From DAIUFH01 sp036844705 (lineage in GTDB: Bacteria; Bacillota; Clostridia; Tissierellales; Tissierellaceae): a stretch of 19,746 nt of DNA. A model generated the notes under the pieces. The model worked only from the letters and a program-made list of their open reading frames with translations, did no database searches and was not told the origin of the DNA. Location of the stretch: assembly GCA_036844705.1 (NCBI GenBank), contig DAIUFH010000038.1:1-19746 (forward strand). Direction: 5' to 3'. Each line of letters begins with the position of its first letter. Positions within the stretch are counted from its first letter, which is position 1. The position numbers and the translations under genes are program-made. Of the stretch, positions 1 to 7,016 are shown in pieces.

Positions 1-51
1 GAAGGTGGAAGAACTGTAGGTTCAGGAGTTGTAACTAAGGTTATTGAATAA
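1..51 (+). CDS. tuf: Elongation factor Tu, C-terminal end (partial)
   Basis: Only the last 16 codons and the TAA stop are in the window. They read EGGRTVGSGVVTKVIE, the characteristic end of the third beta-barrel domain of EF-Tu, which carries aminoacyl-tRNA to the ribosome as a GTP complex. The position directly before rpsJ matches the usual str-S10 order in Firmicutes. The 5' part of the gene lies outside the window, so nothing can be said about the GTPase domain. Confidence 0.93.
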   Translation, partial: EGGRTVGSGVVTKVIE

Positions 52-64
52 TAATTGATATTTA

Positions 65-85
65 GGGGCGGCCTTTGGTCGCCTC
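65..85 (+). terminator. Hairpin after tuf, possible weak terminator
   Basis: Positions 65-73 and 77-85 pair as a 9-bp GC-rich stem, including two G-U pairs, around a TTT loop. It sits 13 bases after the tuf stop, where a terminator is expected. The following bases (ATAATCATG) contain no T-run, so it is not a canonical intrinsic terminator. It may act as an mRNA 3'-end stabiliser or allow readthrough into the S10 genes. Confidence 0.45.
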
Positions 86-123
86 ATAATCATGTAAAAA
101 ACTTGGTTTTTGATAAAAAAAGC

Positions 124-152
124 TTGAGTTTTAGTTCATATTGTTGTAAAAT
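124..152 (+). promoter_or_regulatory. Probable sigma-A promoter of the S10 operon
   Basis: The sequence shows TTGAGT (124-129), a 17-base spacer and TAAAAT (147-152). That is four of six and five of six matches to the sigma-A consensus at ideal spacing. Transcription would start near 159, giving a leader of about 240 nt before rpsJ. It lies between the post-tuf hairpin and the structured leader, as expected for an S10 operon promoter. It has not been tested experimentally here. Confidence 0.6.
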
Positions 153-159
153 AGATAAG

Positions 160-396
160 TGTTTAAAAATATGTTGGATTGTGAGCATAAAAACTTGCAT
201 TTTTCAACGAGGACGACATTGCGATGATGCAAAAGGTGGCTGCTTTATGCAGGGAATTTTTGCTGAGAATGTCCGGTTTTAAATCGGGCGACTAAGATTG
301 CTGAAATTTTTAAAAAAATAGAACACACCCGGAAGGGTGTATCGGCATCTTAAGTCGCATGTAGTATTAGAACATGCGATAGAAGGAGGGAATTAA
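160..396 (+). promoter_or_regulatory. Structured 5' leader of the S10 operon
   Basis: This gap has no credible gene but several inverted repeats. ACACCC/GGGTGT (325-330/335-340) closes a GGAA tetraloop of the GNRA class. GCGACT+AAGAT (288-298) pairs with ATCTT+AGTCGC (347-351, 353-358), with A352 bulged, and encloses that hairpin. TCGCATGT/ACATGCGA (355-362/372-379) is a perfect 8-bp stem ending three bases before the rpsJ ribosome binding site. The last two stems share bases 355-358, so they cannot both form fully. Upstream, TTGCAT (195-200) can pair with ATGCAA (227-232), and TGCA (228-231) with TGCA (248-251). E. coli controls its S10 operon through L4 binding to the leader; whether any r-protein binds this one is unknown. 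Confidence 0.55.
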
Positions 397-708
397 ATGT
401 CAAACAAACAAAAAATAAGAATTAGGTTAAAGGCTTATGATCATGAATTATTAGATTCATCAGCTCAAAGAATTGTTGAAACTGCAAAGAGAACAGGTGC
501 TAGTGTTTCAGGTCCAGTACCTCTTCCAACAGAAAAGGAAGTAGTTACAATATTAAGAGCAGTCCATAAATATAAGGATTCTAGAGAGCAATTTGAACAA
601 AGAACTCATAAGAGACTAATTGATATCCTTAACCCTAATCAAAAGACTGTAGATTCACTTATGAAATTGAATTTACCAGCAGGTGTAGATATTGAAATAA
701 AGTTATAA
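397..708 (+). CDS. rpsJ: 30S ribosomal protein S10
   Basis: The 103-residue protein is full length for S10, a small-subunit head protein that in many bacteria also serves as the NusE transcription antitermination factor. The N-terminal IRIRLKAYDHELLD and the VSGPVPLPTEKEVVTILRAVHKYKDSREQFEQR region are diagnostic (given here only as landmarks at roughly residues 7-20 and 37-67). The ATG follows GAAGGAGGG (382-390) at good spacing. It is the first gene of the S10 cluster, directly downstream of the structured leader, so it would be the first target of any leader-based control. A 66-base gap separates it from rplC, long for this operon. Confidence 0.98.
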   Translation: MSNKQKIRIRLKAYDHELLDSSAQRIVETAKRTGASVSGPVPLPTEKEVVTILRAVHKYKDSREQFEQRTHKRLIDILNPNQKTVDSLMKLNLPAGVDIEIKL

Positions 709-732
709 AGTTATAGGTACTATACTTTATAT

Positions 733-748
733 GATTACTTAGGTAATC
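733..748 (+). promoter_or_regulatory. Small hairpin between rpsJ and rplC
   Basis: GATTAC (733-738) and GTAATC (743-748) form a perfect 6-bp stem with a TTAG tetraloop, in the 66-base rpsJ-rplC gap. No T-tract follows, so it is not a terminator. It may be an mRNA processing or stability element. The stem is short and could be chance in AT-rich DNA. Confidence 0.3.
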
Positions 749-774
749 CGCTGTAAAATAATAGGAGGTGCAAC

Positions 775-1401
775 ATGAAGAGTATACTAGGTAAAAAAAT
801 AGGAATGACTCAAATCTTCAAAGAAGATGGTAGCGTAGTTCCTGTTACTGTTGTTGAAGCAGGTCCATTGGTAGTTGTTCTAAAGAAGACTGTTGAAAAA
901 GATGGTTACAATGCAATTCAGGTAGGATTTGCCGACATAGAAGCTAGAAAGTTAAATAAGCCATCAAAGGGTCATTTTGACAAGGCTAGTTTAGGATATA
1001 AGAAATTTTTAAGAGAAGTTAGAGTTGAAAACGCTGATGAATTTCAGATAGGTCAAGAAATTAAAGCTGATATATTTGCAGCTGGAGATATGGTTGATGT
1101 AACTGGTATTTCAAAAGGTAAAGGAACACAAGGCGTTGTAAAGAGACATGGTTTTGGTAGAGGTAGAGAAACTCACGGTTCAAAGTTCCATAGAATGCCA
1201 GGAGGAATGGCAGCAGGTACTTATCCAGGAAGAGTATTCAAAGGTCATAGAATGATGGGTAGAATGGGTAATGAAAAAGTTACTATTCAAAACCTTGAAG
1301 TTGTAAGAGTGGATGCAGATAAGAATCTAATTCTTATAAAAGGTGCAATTCCAGGACCTAAGAAGGGACTTATAACTATAAAGGCTACAGTAAAGAAGTA
1401 A
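775..1401 (+). CDS. rplC: 50S ribosomal protein L3
   Basis: The 208 residues match the usual bacterial L3 length. L3 is an early-assembling 23S rRNA binder with a long loop reaching the peptidyl transferase centre. The N-terminal KSILGKKIGMTQIFKEDG and the internal loop with GRGRETHGSKFHRMPGG followed by VFKGHRMMGRMGNEKVT are clear L3 signatures. The ATG is preceded by TAGGAGGTGC, an extended ribosome binding site. It is followed after 27 bases by rplD, the canonical order. No truncation or frame problem is seen. Confidence 0.98.
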   Translation: MKSILGKKIGMTQIFKEDGSVVPVTVVEAGPLVVVLKKTVEKDGYNAIQVGFADIEARKLNKPSKGHFDKASLGYKKFLREVRVENADEFQIGQEIKADIFAAGDMVDVTGISKGKGTQGVVKRHGFGRGRETHGSKFHRMPGGMAAGTYPGRVFKGHRMMGRMGNEKVTIQNLEVVRVDADKNLILIKGAIPGPKKGLITIKATVKK

Positions 1402-1428
1402 AACTTACGCAGGAAAGGAGGATGCAAA

Positions 1429-2052
1429 ATGCCTAAAGTAAATGTATACAACATGTTAGGAGAACAAGTTGAAGAAATTGAATTAAGTGAAGAAATATTT
1501 GGTGTTGAAATCAACCAACATGTAGTTTGGGAGGTTGTTAAAAACCAACTTGCAAATAAAAGACAAGGAACACAATCAGCTAAGACTAGAGCTGAAGTGA
1601 GAGGCGGCGGAAGAAAGCCTTGGAGACAAAAAGGTACTGGTAGAGCTCGTCAAGGTAGTATAAGATCACCTCAATGGAAAGGCGGCGGAGTTGTATTTGC
1701 GCCAAAGCCAAGAGATTACAGCTATCATGTTCCAAAGAAAGTCAGAAGACTTGCTTTAAAATCTGTTTTAACTTCAAAGGTTCAAAACAATGAAATAATT
1801 GTAGTTGATGAAATCAAATTTGATGCTCCAAAGACTAAAGATATGGCTAATTTATTAAATAAATTAAATGCTGATAAGAAAGCTCTTATTGTAATGGACA
1901 CAAAGAATGAAAATATAATTAGATCAGCTAACAATATACCGAACGTAGCAACTGCACTTGTAAATACAATAAATGTTTATGATATATTAAAATACAATTC
2001 ATTTATTATTACCAAGGCTGCAGTTAAAAAAGTGGAGGAGGTGTATGCATAA
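1429..2052 (+). CDS. rplD: 50S ribosomal protein L4
   Basis: The 207-residue protein has the L4 globular domain and the long rRNA-penetrating loop with GGGRKPWRQKGTGRARQGS (about residues 61-79), which lines the exit tunnel. In gamma-proteobacteria L4 also represses its own S10 operon by binding the leader, so it is one candidate ligand for the leader upstream, though that role is not established in Firmicutes. The start follows AAAGGAGG. The TAA stop shares its last A with the ATG of rplW, indicating translational coupling. Confidence 0.98.
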   Translation: MPKVNVYNMLGEQVEEIELSEEIFGVEINQHVVWEVVKNQLANKRQGTQSAKTRAEVRGGGRKPWRQKGTGRARQGSIRSPQWKGGGVVFAPKPRDYSYHVPKKVRRLALKSVLTSKVQNNEIIVVDEIKFDAPKTKDMANLLNKLNADKKALIVMDTKNENIIRSANNIPNVATALVNTINVYDILKYNSFIITKAAVKKVEEVYA

Positions 2053-2345
2053 TGCGTAGTCCACAAGATATTATCGTTAAACCGATAATTACTGAAAAGA
2101 GTATGGAGGATATGGCGGAAAACAAATACACTTTTGCTGTTGACAAAAAGGCAAACAAGTCTGAGGTTAAAAAGGCTATTGAAACTATATTCGATGTAAA
2201 GGTTGAAAAAGTAAATACTATGAATATACTTGGAAAAATCAAGAGACAAGGTATGAATAGCGGAAGAAGACCTAGCTGGAAAAAAGCCATTGTTAAGTTA
2301 ACAGATGATTCTAAGAAGATCGAATTCTTCGAGGGAATGGAATAA
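2052..2345 (+). CDS. rplW: 50S ribosomal protein L23
   Basis: L23 sits at the tunnel exit and is the docking site for trigger factor and signal recognition particle. The 97 residues match the family, with RSPQDIIVKPIITEKSM at the N-terminus and the basic loop KRQGMNSGRRPSWKKAIVKL near residues 65-84. The start ATG overlaps the rplD stop by one base (TAATG). Its ribosome binding site GGAGGAGGTG (2034-2043) lies inside the rplD coding end with eight bases to the ATG, which supports this start. Confidence 0.97.
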   Translation: MRSPQDIIVKPIITEKSMEDMAENKYTFAVDKKANKSEVKKAIETIFDVKVEKVNTMNILGKIKRQGMNSGRRPSWKKAIVKLTDDSKKIEFFEGME

Positions 2346-2372
2346 AAAGTTTTTTAGAAGGAGGGAAATATA

Positions 2373-3203
2373 ATGGCAATTAGAAAATATAAACCTACCT
2401 CCCCTGGGCTAAGAGGAATGACTGTTTCTACTTTTGAAGAAATAACTAAGAAAGAACCTGAAAAGTCACTATTAATTAGTTTAAATAAAAGTGGTGGAAG
2501 GAACTCTCAAGGCAGAATTACTATACGTCATAGAGGCGGTGGAGCTAAGAGAAAATATAGAATAATTGATTTTAAAAGAGATAAAGAAGGTATTCCAGGT
2601 CGTGTTGCATCTATTGAATATGACCCAAATAGAACTGCTAATATTGCTTTGATTAACTATGTAGATGGTGAGAAAAGATATATATTGGCACCTAATGGAT
2701 TGAGAGTTGGAGACGAGATATTATCTGGTGAGCAAGCGGATATTAAAGTTGGCAATTCTAAACAATTAAAGGATATACCTGTAGGTACTACAGTACACAA
2801 TGTTGAATTAAAACCTGGTAAAGGTGCACAACTTGTTAGAAGTGCCGGTACAGAGGCTCAGTTGATGGCTAAAGAAGGGAAATATGCTCAACTAAGATTA
2901 CCATCAGGTGAATTTAGATTAGTAAGTGTAGATTGCCGTGCAACAATTGGTCAAGTTGGAAACTTAGATCATGAATTAATTACAATAGGTAAGGCTGGGA
3001 AAACAAGACATATGGGAGTTAGACCTACTGTAAGAGGTAGTGCAATGAATCCAGTAGACCATCCACATGGTGGTGGGGAAGGTAGAGCACCTATAGGTAT
3101 GCCTGCACCATTGACTCCTTGGGGTAAACCTGCAATGGGATTAAAGACTAGAGATAAGAAGAAAAAATCAGATAAATATATAGTAAGAAGAAGAAATAAA
3201 TAG
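2373..3203 (+). CDS. rplB: 50S ribosomal protein L2
   Basis: The 276-residue protein is full-length L2, a highly conserved 23S rRNA binder needed for subunit association and peptidyl transferase centre assembly. The N-terminal IRKYKPTSPGLRGMT, the HRGGGAKRKYR block (about 53-63) and the C-terminal VDHPHGGGEGRAP block are diagnostic. H230 in HPHGGGEG aligns with the conserved histidine known as H229 in E. coli. The ATG follows GAAGGAGGGAAATATA, the same extended ribosome-binding sequence that precedes rplV. Confidence 0.99.
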   Translation: MAIRKYKPTSPGLRGMTVSTFEEITKKEPEKSLLISLNKSGGRNSQGRITIRHRGGGAKRKYRIIDFKRDKEGIPGRVASIEYDPNRTANIALINYVDGEKRYILAPNGLRVGDEILSGEQADIKVGNSKQLKDIPVGTTVHNVELKPGKGAQLVRSAGTEAQLMAKEGKYAQLRLPSGEFRLVSVDCRATIGQVGNLDHELITIGKAGKTRHMGVRPTVRGSAMNPVDHPHGGGEGRAPIGMPAPLTPWGKPAMGLKTRDKKKKSDKYIVRRRNK

Positions 3204-3230
3204 TTAAACTTTCTGAAAGGAGGAAGATTA

Positions 3231-3515
3231 ATGGGTAGATCTCTTAAAAAAGGACCCTTCTGCGATGCTCATCTTCTTAAAAAAGTAGAAGAATTAAATA
3301 AAGCGAATGATAAAAAAGTAATAAAAACATGGTCACGTCGTTCAACTATATTTCCAGAAATGGTTTCGCATACGATAGCTGTTCACGACGGTAGGAAGCA
3401 TGTTCCAGTATATATAACAGAAGATATGGTAGGACACAAGCTAGGTGAATTTGTTCCAACTAGAACATTTAGAAGTCATATTGACAAGAGTGAGAAGTCA
3501 TCTGGTGTTAGATAG
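3231..3515 (+). CDS. rpsS: 30S ribosomal protein S19
   Basis: S19 lies in the 30S head next to S13 and contacts the A-site finger. The 94 residues begin MGRSLKKGPFCDAHLLKKV and contain KTWSRRSTIFPEMVSHTIAVH and KLGEFVPTRTF, all typical. The ATG follows AAAGGAGG at good spacing. It is located between rplB and rplV as in nearly all bacteria, and nothing about it is unusual. Confidence 0.98.
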   Translation: MGRSLKKGPFCDAHLLKKVEELNKANDKKVIKTWSRRSTIFPEMVSHTIAVHDGRKHVPVYITEDMVGHKLGEFVPTRTFRSHIDKSEKSSGVR

Positions 3516-3536
3516 AAAGAGAAGGAGGGAAATATA

Positions 3537-3872
3537 GTGGAAGCTAGAGCTATAGCTAAATATGTGAGGATTTCACCTTTAAAGGTTAACTTCATATGTA
3601 ATGAAATTAGAGGCAAACAAGTGGACGAAGCTCTTTCAATCTTGAAGTTTACACCAAAAAGAGGTGCTAGATATCTTGAAAAGGTGCTTAACTCTGCAAT
3701 TGCAAATGCTGAAAATAACTTGGGTTTAGATAGAGACGACTTATATGTTTCAGAAGCTTATGCTAATGATGGTCCTCGTATGAAAAGATTTAGACCTAAG
3801 GCTAAGGGTATGGCATATCCAATAGTAAAAAGAAGCAGTCATATAGGAGTAGTAGTTGAAGAACGCGAGTAG
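3537..3872 (+). CDS. rplV: 50S ribosomal protein L22
   Basis: L22 lines the polypeptide exit tunnel with an extended beta-hairpin. The 111 residues start EARAIAKYVRISPLKV and end with the hairpin region GPRMKRFRPKAKGMAYPIVK followed by RSSHI. The tip reads KGMAYPI where many homologues have a more polar RASRI-like sequence. This is a modest divergence noted from memory of the family. Translation starts at GTG, chosen because GAAGGAGGG (3521-3529) is seven bases upstream and the protein begins at the expected residue. Confidence 0.97.
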   Translation: MEARAIAKYVRISPLKVNFICNEIRGKQVDEALSILKFTPKRGARYLEKVLNSAIANAENNLGLDRDDLYVSEAYANDGPRMKRFRPKAKGMAYPIVKRSSHIGVVVEERE

Positions 3873-3887
3873 AAGGAGGGATAGTTA

Positions 3888-4562
3888 ATGGGTCAAAAAG
3901 TTAACCCACACGGTCTAAGGGTCGGTATTATTAAAGACTGGGATTCAAAATGGTACGCTGATAAAAAAACATTTGGTGAATTATTAATTGAAGACCATAA
4001 AATTCGTGAGTATATTAAAGAAAAATTGTTTATCTCTGGAATTTCTAAAATAGAAATCGAAAGAGCTGCAAATAAAATAAAAGTTAGTGTTTATACTGCA
4101 AAGCCAGGTATGGTAATTGGTAGAGGTGGTTCAGGTGTTGAAGAACTAAGATTGGCACTTGAAAAGATGACTAAAAAGGGCGTTGTTGTTAATGTAGAAG
4201 AAGTAAAAGTACCTGAACTAGATGCTCAATTAGTAGCGGAAAATATCGCTGCACAACTTGAAAGAAGAGTTACATTTAGAAGAGCTATGAAACAAGCTAT
4301 TCAAAGAACTATGAGATCAGGAGCCAAGGGAATTAAAACTTCAGTTTCTGGAAGACTTGGCGGTGCGGACATGGCGAGAACAGAAGGTTATAGTGAAGGA
4401 ACTATTCCACTACAAACTTTGAGAGCAGATATTGATTATGGTTTTGCTGAAGCCAATACTACTTATGGTAAAATAGGAGTCAAGGTATGGCTTTATAAAG
4501 GGGAAATTCTTCCTACTAAGAAGGTTGCAAAAGTAGAAGAGGAAGTTTCAAAAGAAAATTAG
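3888..4562 (+). CDS. rpsC: 30S ribosomal protein S3
   Basis: S3 forms part of the mRNA entry channel and contributes to ribosomal helicase activity. The 224 residues begin MGQKVNPHGLRVGIIKDWDSK. A type II KH domain has the GMVIGRGGSG loop at about residues 74-83, and the C-terminal domain contains SGRLGGADMARTEGYSEG. A charged tail ends the protein. The ATG follows AGAAGGAGGGA, and the gap from rplV is only 15 bases. Confidence 0.98.
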   Translation: MGQKVNPHGLRVGIIKDWDSKWYADKKTFGELLIEDHKIREYIKEKLFISGISKIEIERAANKIKVSVYTAKPGMVIGRGGSGVEELRLALEKMTKKGVVVNVEEVKVPELDAQLVAENIAAQLERRVTFRRAMKQAIQRTMRSGAKGIKTSVSGRLGGADMARTEGYSEGTIPLQTLRADIDYGFAEANTTYGKIGVKVWLYKGEILPTKKVAKVEEEVSKEN

Positions 4563-4590
4563 TTAGTGCTGTAGGAAGGAGGAAGATAAA

Positions 4591-5034
4591 ATGTTAATGC
4601 CTAAAAGAGTAAAATATCGTAGAGTTCATAGAGGAAGAATGAAGGGTAAATCACTTCGTGGTAATACAATTACTTATGGAGAATTTGGGTTGCAAGCATT
4701 GGAACCAGCTTGGATTACTTCCAATCAAATAGAGGCAGCAAGACGTGCTATGACAAGATACGTAAAGAGAGGCGGAAATGTTTGGATAAAGATTTTCCCA
4801 GACAAACCAATCACTGAAAAGCCTGCTGAAACACGTATGGGTTCTGGTAAAGGTTCACCAGAATACTGGGTAGCGGTTGTTAAGCCTGGTAGAATATTAT
4901 TTGAAATGGGTGGAGTAGCAGAGGAAGATGCTAGAGAGGCTATGAGATTAGCAGCTCATAAATTATCCATAAAGACTAAATTCGTTACACGTGATGATGC
5001 ACAAGATAAGGGTGGTGAAGCTAATGAAAGCTAA
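4591..5034 (+). CDS. rplP: 50S ribosomal protein L16
   Basis: L16 binds near the tRNA A site and is added late in 50S assembly. The 147 residues begin MLMPKRVKYRRVHRGRMKG. The TRMGSGKGSPEYWVAVVKPG block (about 81-100) is the diagnostic tRNA-contacting region. Two in-frame ATGs occur (4591 and 4597). The first is chosen because AAGGAGG (4576-4582) lies eight bases upstream and homologues also begin M-L-x-P-K-R. The 3' end overlaps the rpmC start by 11 bases, suggesting coupling. Confidence 0.98.
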   Translation: MLMPKRVKYRRVHRGRMKGKSLRGNTITYGEFGLQALEPAWITSNQIEAARRAMTRYVKRGGNVWIKIFPDKPITEKPAETRMGSGKGSPEYWVAVVKPGRILFEMGGVAEEDAREAMRLAAHKLSIKTKFVTRDDAQDKGGEANES

Positions 5035-5230
5035 AGAAATTCGCCAAATGTCAGATAAAGAATTAGATACACAATTACAGGAATTAAAATCAGAATTATT
5101 CAACTTGAGATTTCAATTGGCTACAGGTCAATTAGATAACCCCTTAAGAATAAATACAGTTAGAAAAGATATAGCTCGTGTTAAAACAATTGTTAGGGAA
5201 CGCGAACTAGGTATAGGAAAGGAGGTTTAA
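5024..5230 (+). CDS. rpmC: 50S ribosomal protein L29
   Basis: L29 is a small helical hairpin next to L23 at the tunnel exit. The protein begins MKAKEIRQMSDKELDTQL and carries the conserved ELFNLRFQLATGQLDNP and the I-x-x-V-R-K-DIARVKT helix, 68 residues in all. An in-frame extension to 4991 is possible but lies inside rplP and does not resemble L29. The ATG at 5024 is preceded by the purine-rich GGGTGGTGA and fits homologue length. It overlaps the rplP stop. Confidence 0.96.
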   Translation: MKAKEIRQMSDKELDTQLQELKSELFNLRFQLATGQLDNPLRINTVRKDIARVKTIVRERELGIGKEV

Positions 5231-5235
5231 TCTCA

Positions 5236-5490
5236 ATGGAAAGAGGAAATCGTAAAGTTCAGATAGGTACTGTAGTTAGCGATAAAATGGATAAAACTGT
5301 TGTTGTTGCGATAGAAACATTCGTAACTCATCCTTTATATAAGAAACAATTGAAGAGAACTACTAAATTCAAAGCACATGATGAAAACAATGAATGTGGA
5401 ATTGGTGATAAGGTAGAAATTATGGAGACTAGACCATTAAGTAAGGATAAAAGATGGAGAGTATCAAGTATTATAGAAAAGGCAAAATAG
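5236..5490 (+). CDS. rpsQ: 30S ribosomal protein S17
   Basis: S17 is an early-binding OB-fold protein of the 30S body. The 84 residues contain RKVQIGTVVSDKMDKTVVVA at the N-terminus, HPLYKKQLKRTTKFKAHDE in the middle, and GDKVEIMETRPLSKDKRW, all typical. The AAAGGAGG ribosome binding site (5218-5225) overlaps the end of rpmC and the two genes are five bases apart, so translation is probably coupled. Confidence 0.98.
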   Translation: MERGNRKVQIGTVVSDKMDKTVVVAIETFVTHPLYKKQLKRTTKFKAHDENNECGIGDKVEIMETRPLSKDKRWRVSSIIEKAK

Positions 5491-5518
5491 ACCTTTTAAC
5501 TCGAAGGGAGGTATTCTA

Positions 5519-5887
5519 ATGATTCAAACTGAAACCCGTATGAGAGTAGCTGATAATTCAGGAGCAAAAGAAGTATTAGTTATCAGAATACTAGGTGGAA
5601 CTAATAGAAAGTATGCTAATGTTGGCGATATAGCAATTTGTACAGTCAAGAGTGCAACACCTGGTGGGGTTGTTAAAAAAGGTGATGTAGTTAAAGCAGT
5701 TATAGTAAGATCTAAATATGGTATAAGAAGAGATGACGGATCTTATATTAAATTTGATGATAATGCAGCGGTTATAATAAAAGATGACAGGAATCCAGTT
5801 GGGACACGTATATTTGGACCTGTAACCAGGGAATTAAGAAGAGGAAACTTTATGAAAATAATATCCTTAGCACCTGAAGTATTATAG
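5519..5887 (+). CDS. rplN: 50S ribosomal protein L14
   Basis: L14 forms intersubunit bridge B8 and binds the silencing factor RsfS in many bacteria. The 122 residues are exactly the usual length: MIQTETRMRVADNSGAKEV at the start, then GDVVKAVIVRSKYGIRRDDG, and the end NFMKIISLAPEVL. The ATG follows GAAGGGAGG. It marks the start of the spc gene set, but no promoter or terminator separates it from rpsQ, so the S10 and spc genes appear co-transcribed. Confidence 0.99.
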   Translation: MIQTETRMRVADNSGAKEVLVIRILGGTNRKYANVGDIAICTVKSATPGGVVKKGDVVKAVIVRSKYGIRRDDGSYIKFDDNAAVIIKDDRNPVGTRIFGPVTRELRRGNFMKIISLAPEVL

Positions 5888-5902
5888 GAGGAGGTGTAGA
5901 GT

Positions 5903-6217
5903 ATGCACGTTAAAAGTGGAGATAAAGTAGTAATTATATCTGGAAAAGACAAAGGAAAGACAGGCAAAGTACTAAAAGCTATGCCAACTGAAAATAGAGT
6001 TATTGTTGAAGGCGTGAATATGATAACAAAGCATAAGAAAGCTGGAGGACCTACTCAACCAGGTGGAATCCTTAAGTATGAAGGACCAATAAATGCATCT
6101 AAAGTTATGCTATACTGTGAAAAAGATAAAAAAGGTGTAAGAGTTGGTCACAAAATTACAGCTGACGGTAAAAAAGTTAGAGTATGCAGACAATGTGGAG
6201 AAGTTCTAGATAAATAG
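5903..6217 (+). CDS. rplX: 50S ribosomal protein L24
   Basis: L24 initiates 50S assembly and lies near the tunnel exit. The 104 residues include the KOW motif GDKVVIISGKDKGKTGKVLK (about 6-25) and the GGPTQPGGILKYEGPI stretch. The C-terminal ribbon keeps C72, C95 and C98, but the position expected to be the second Cys of the first pair is D75 (C-E-K-D). Family members either have a CxxC...CxxC ribbon or lack all four, so this looks like a three-Cys, one-Asp form. The ATG follows a GGAGGAGGTG ribosome binding site 15 bases after rplN. Confidence 0.97.
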   Translation: MHVKSGDKVVIISGKDKGKTGKVLKAMPTENRVIVEGVNMITKHKKAGGPTQPGGILKYEGPINASKVMLYCEKDKKGVRVGHKITADGKKVRVCRQCGEVLDK

Positions 6218-6240
6218 TTAAGTAGAGAGGAGGTAATAGA

Positions 6241-6783
6241 ATGGCTTCCAGATTAAAAGAAAAATACACTAATGAAGTAGTTAGTGAATTAATGGAAAGA
6301 TTTCAATATGGAAATATTATGGAAGTACCAAAGCTTGAAAAGGTAGTTATTAACATGGGAATTGGCGAAGCTAGGGATAATCCTAAAACCTTAGAATCAG
6401 CAGTTAAGGAGTTGGAATTAATCGTAGGTCAAAGACCAATTATCACAAGAGCTAAAAAATCCATAGCAAATTTCAAATTGCGTGAAGGTATGAAGATTGG
6501 TACAAAGGTCACTCTTAGAGGACAAAAAATGTACGACTTTTTAGATAAATTTATGAATATAGCATTACCTAGAGTAAGAGACTTTAGAGGTGTAAGTGAT
6601 ACTTCATTTGATGGTAGAGGAAACTATGCAATAGGTATCAAAGAACAACTAATTTTCCCAGAGATTGAGTATGACAAGGTAGAAAGTATCAGAGGGTTAG
6701 ACATCGTTATAGTAACGACTGCTAAAACTGATGAAGAGGCTAGAGTATTCTTAGAGAAAATGGGAATGCCCTTTAAAAAGTAA
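6241..6783 (+). CDS. rplE: 50S ribosomal protein L5
   Basis: L5 binds 5S rRNA and contacts P-site tRNA and the 30S head. The 180 residues contain KLEKVVINMGIGEA near residue 30, the GQRPIITRAKKSIANFKLRE block (about 68-87), and IALPRVRDFRGVSDTSFDGR followed by IFPEIEYDKV. Length and order are canonical. The start follows GAGAGGAGG at suitable spacing. Confidence 0.98.
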   Translation: MASRLKEKYTNEVVSELMERFQYGNIMEVPKLEKVVINMGIGEARDNPKTLESAVKELELIVGQRPIITRAKKSIANFKLREGMKIGTKVTLRGQKMYDFLDKFMNIALPRVRDFRGVSDTSFDGRGNYAIGIKEQLIFPEIEYDKVESIRGLDIVIVTTAKTDEEARVFLEKMGMPFKK

Positions 6784-6801
6784 AGAAGGAGGGAAAAAGT
6801 C

Positions 6802-6987
6802 TTGGCAAAGAAATCAATGATTGCTAAACAACAAAGACAACCTAAGTTTAGCACCAGAGCATACACTAGATGCAATAGATGCGGAAGGCCACATGCTGTT
6901 TTAAGAAAATATGGAATTTGCCGTATTTGTTTTAGAGAATTAGCATATAAGGGTCAAATTCCTGGAGTTAAAAAGGCAAGTTGGTAG
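6802..6987 (+). CDS. rpsN: 30S ribosomal protein S14, zinc-binding type Z
   Basis: This is the short zinc-ribbon form of S14 (often rpsZ). The 61 residues carry C24-x2-C27-x12-C40-x2-C43 in the segment CNRCGRPHAVLRKYGICRIC. The four cysteines should bind one zinc. The start is TTG, the only TTG start I assign here: it lies 8 to 10 bases after GAAGGAGGG and gives the usual MAKKSMIAK beginning. S14 joins the 30S head late in assembly. Many Firmicutes carry a separate zinc-free paralogue elsewhere; none is in this window. Confidence 0.97.
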   Translation: MAKKSMIAKQQRQPKFSTRAYTRCNRCGRPHAVLRKYGICRICFRELAYKGQIPGVKKASW

Positions 6988-7016
6988 TATTAAGTTTGAA
7001 AGGAGGTAGCTAAATT

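Noticed and set aside
55..282. 75-codon open frame in the tuf-rpsJ gap
   Set aside because: It has no ribosome binding site, a composition unlike neighbouring genes, and spans the predicted promoter and transcription start.
692..726. Possible promoter (TTGAAA...TATACT) between rpsJ and rplC
   Set aside because: Spacing between the hexamers is 23 bases, too long for a sigma-A promoter, and no alternative -10 fits.
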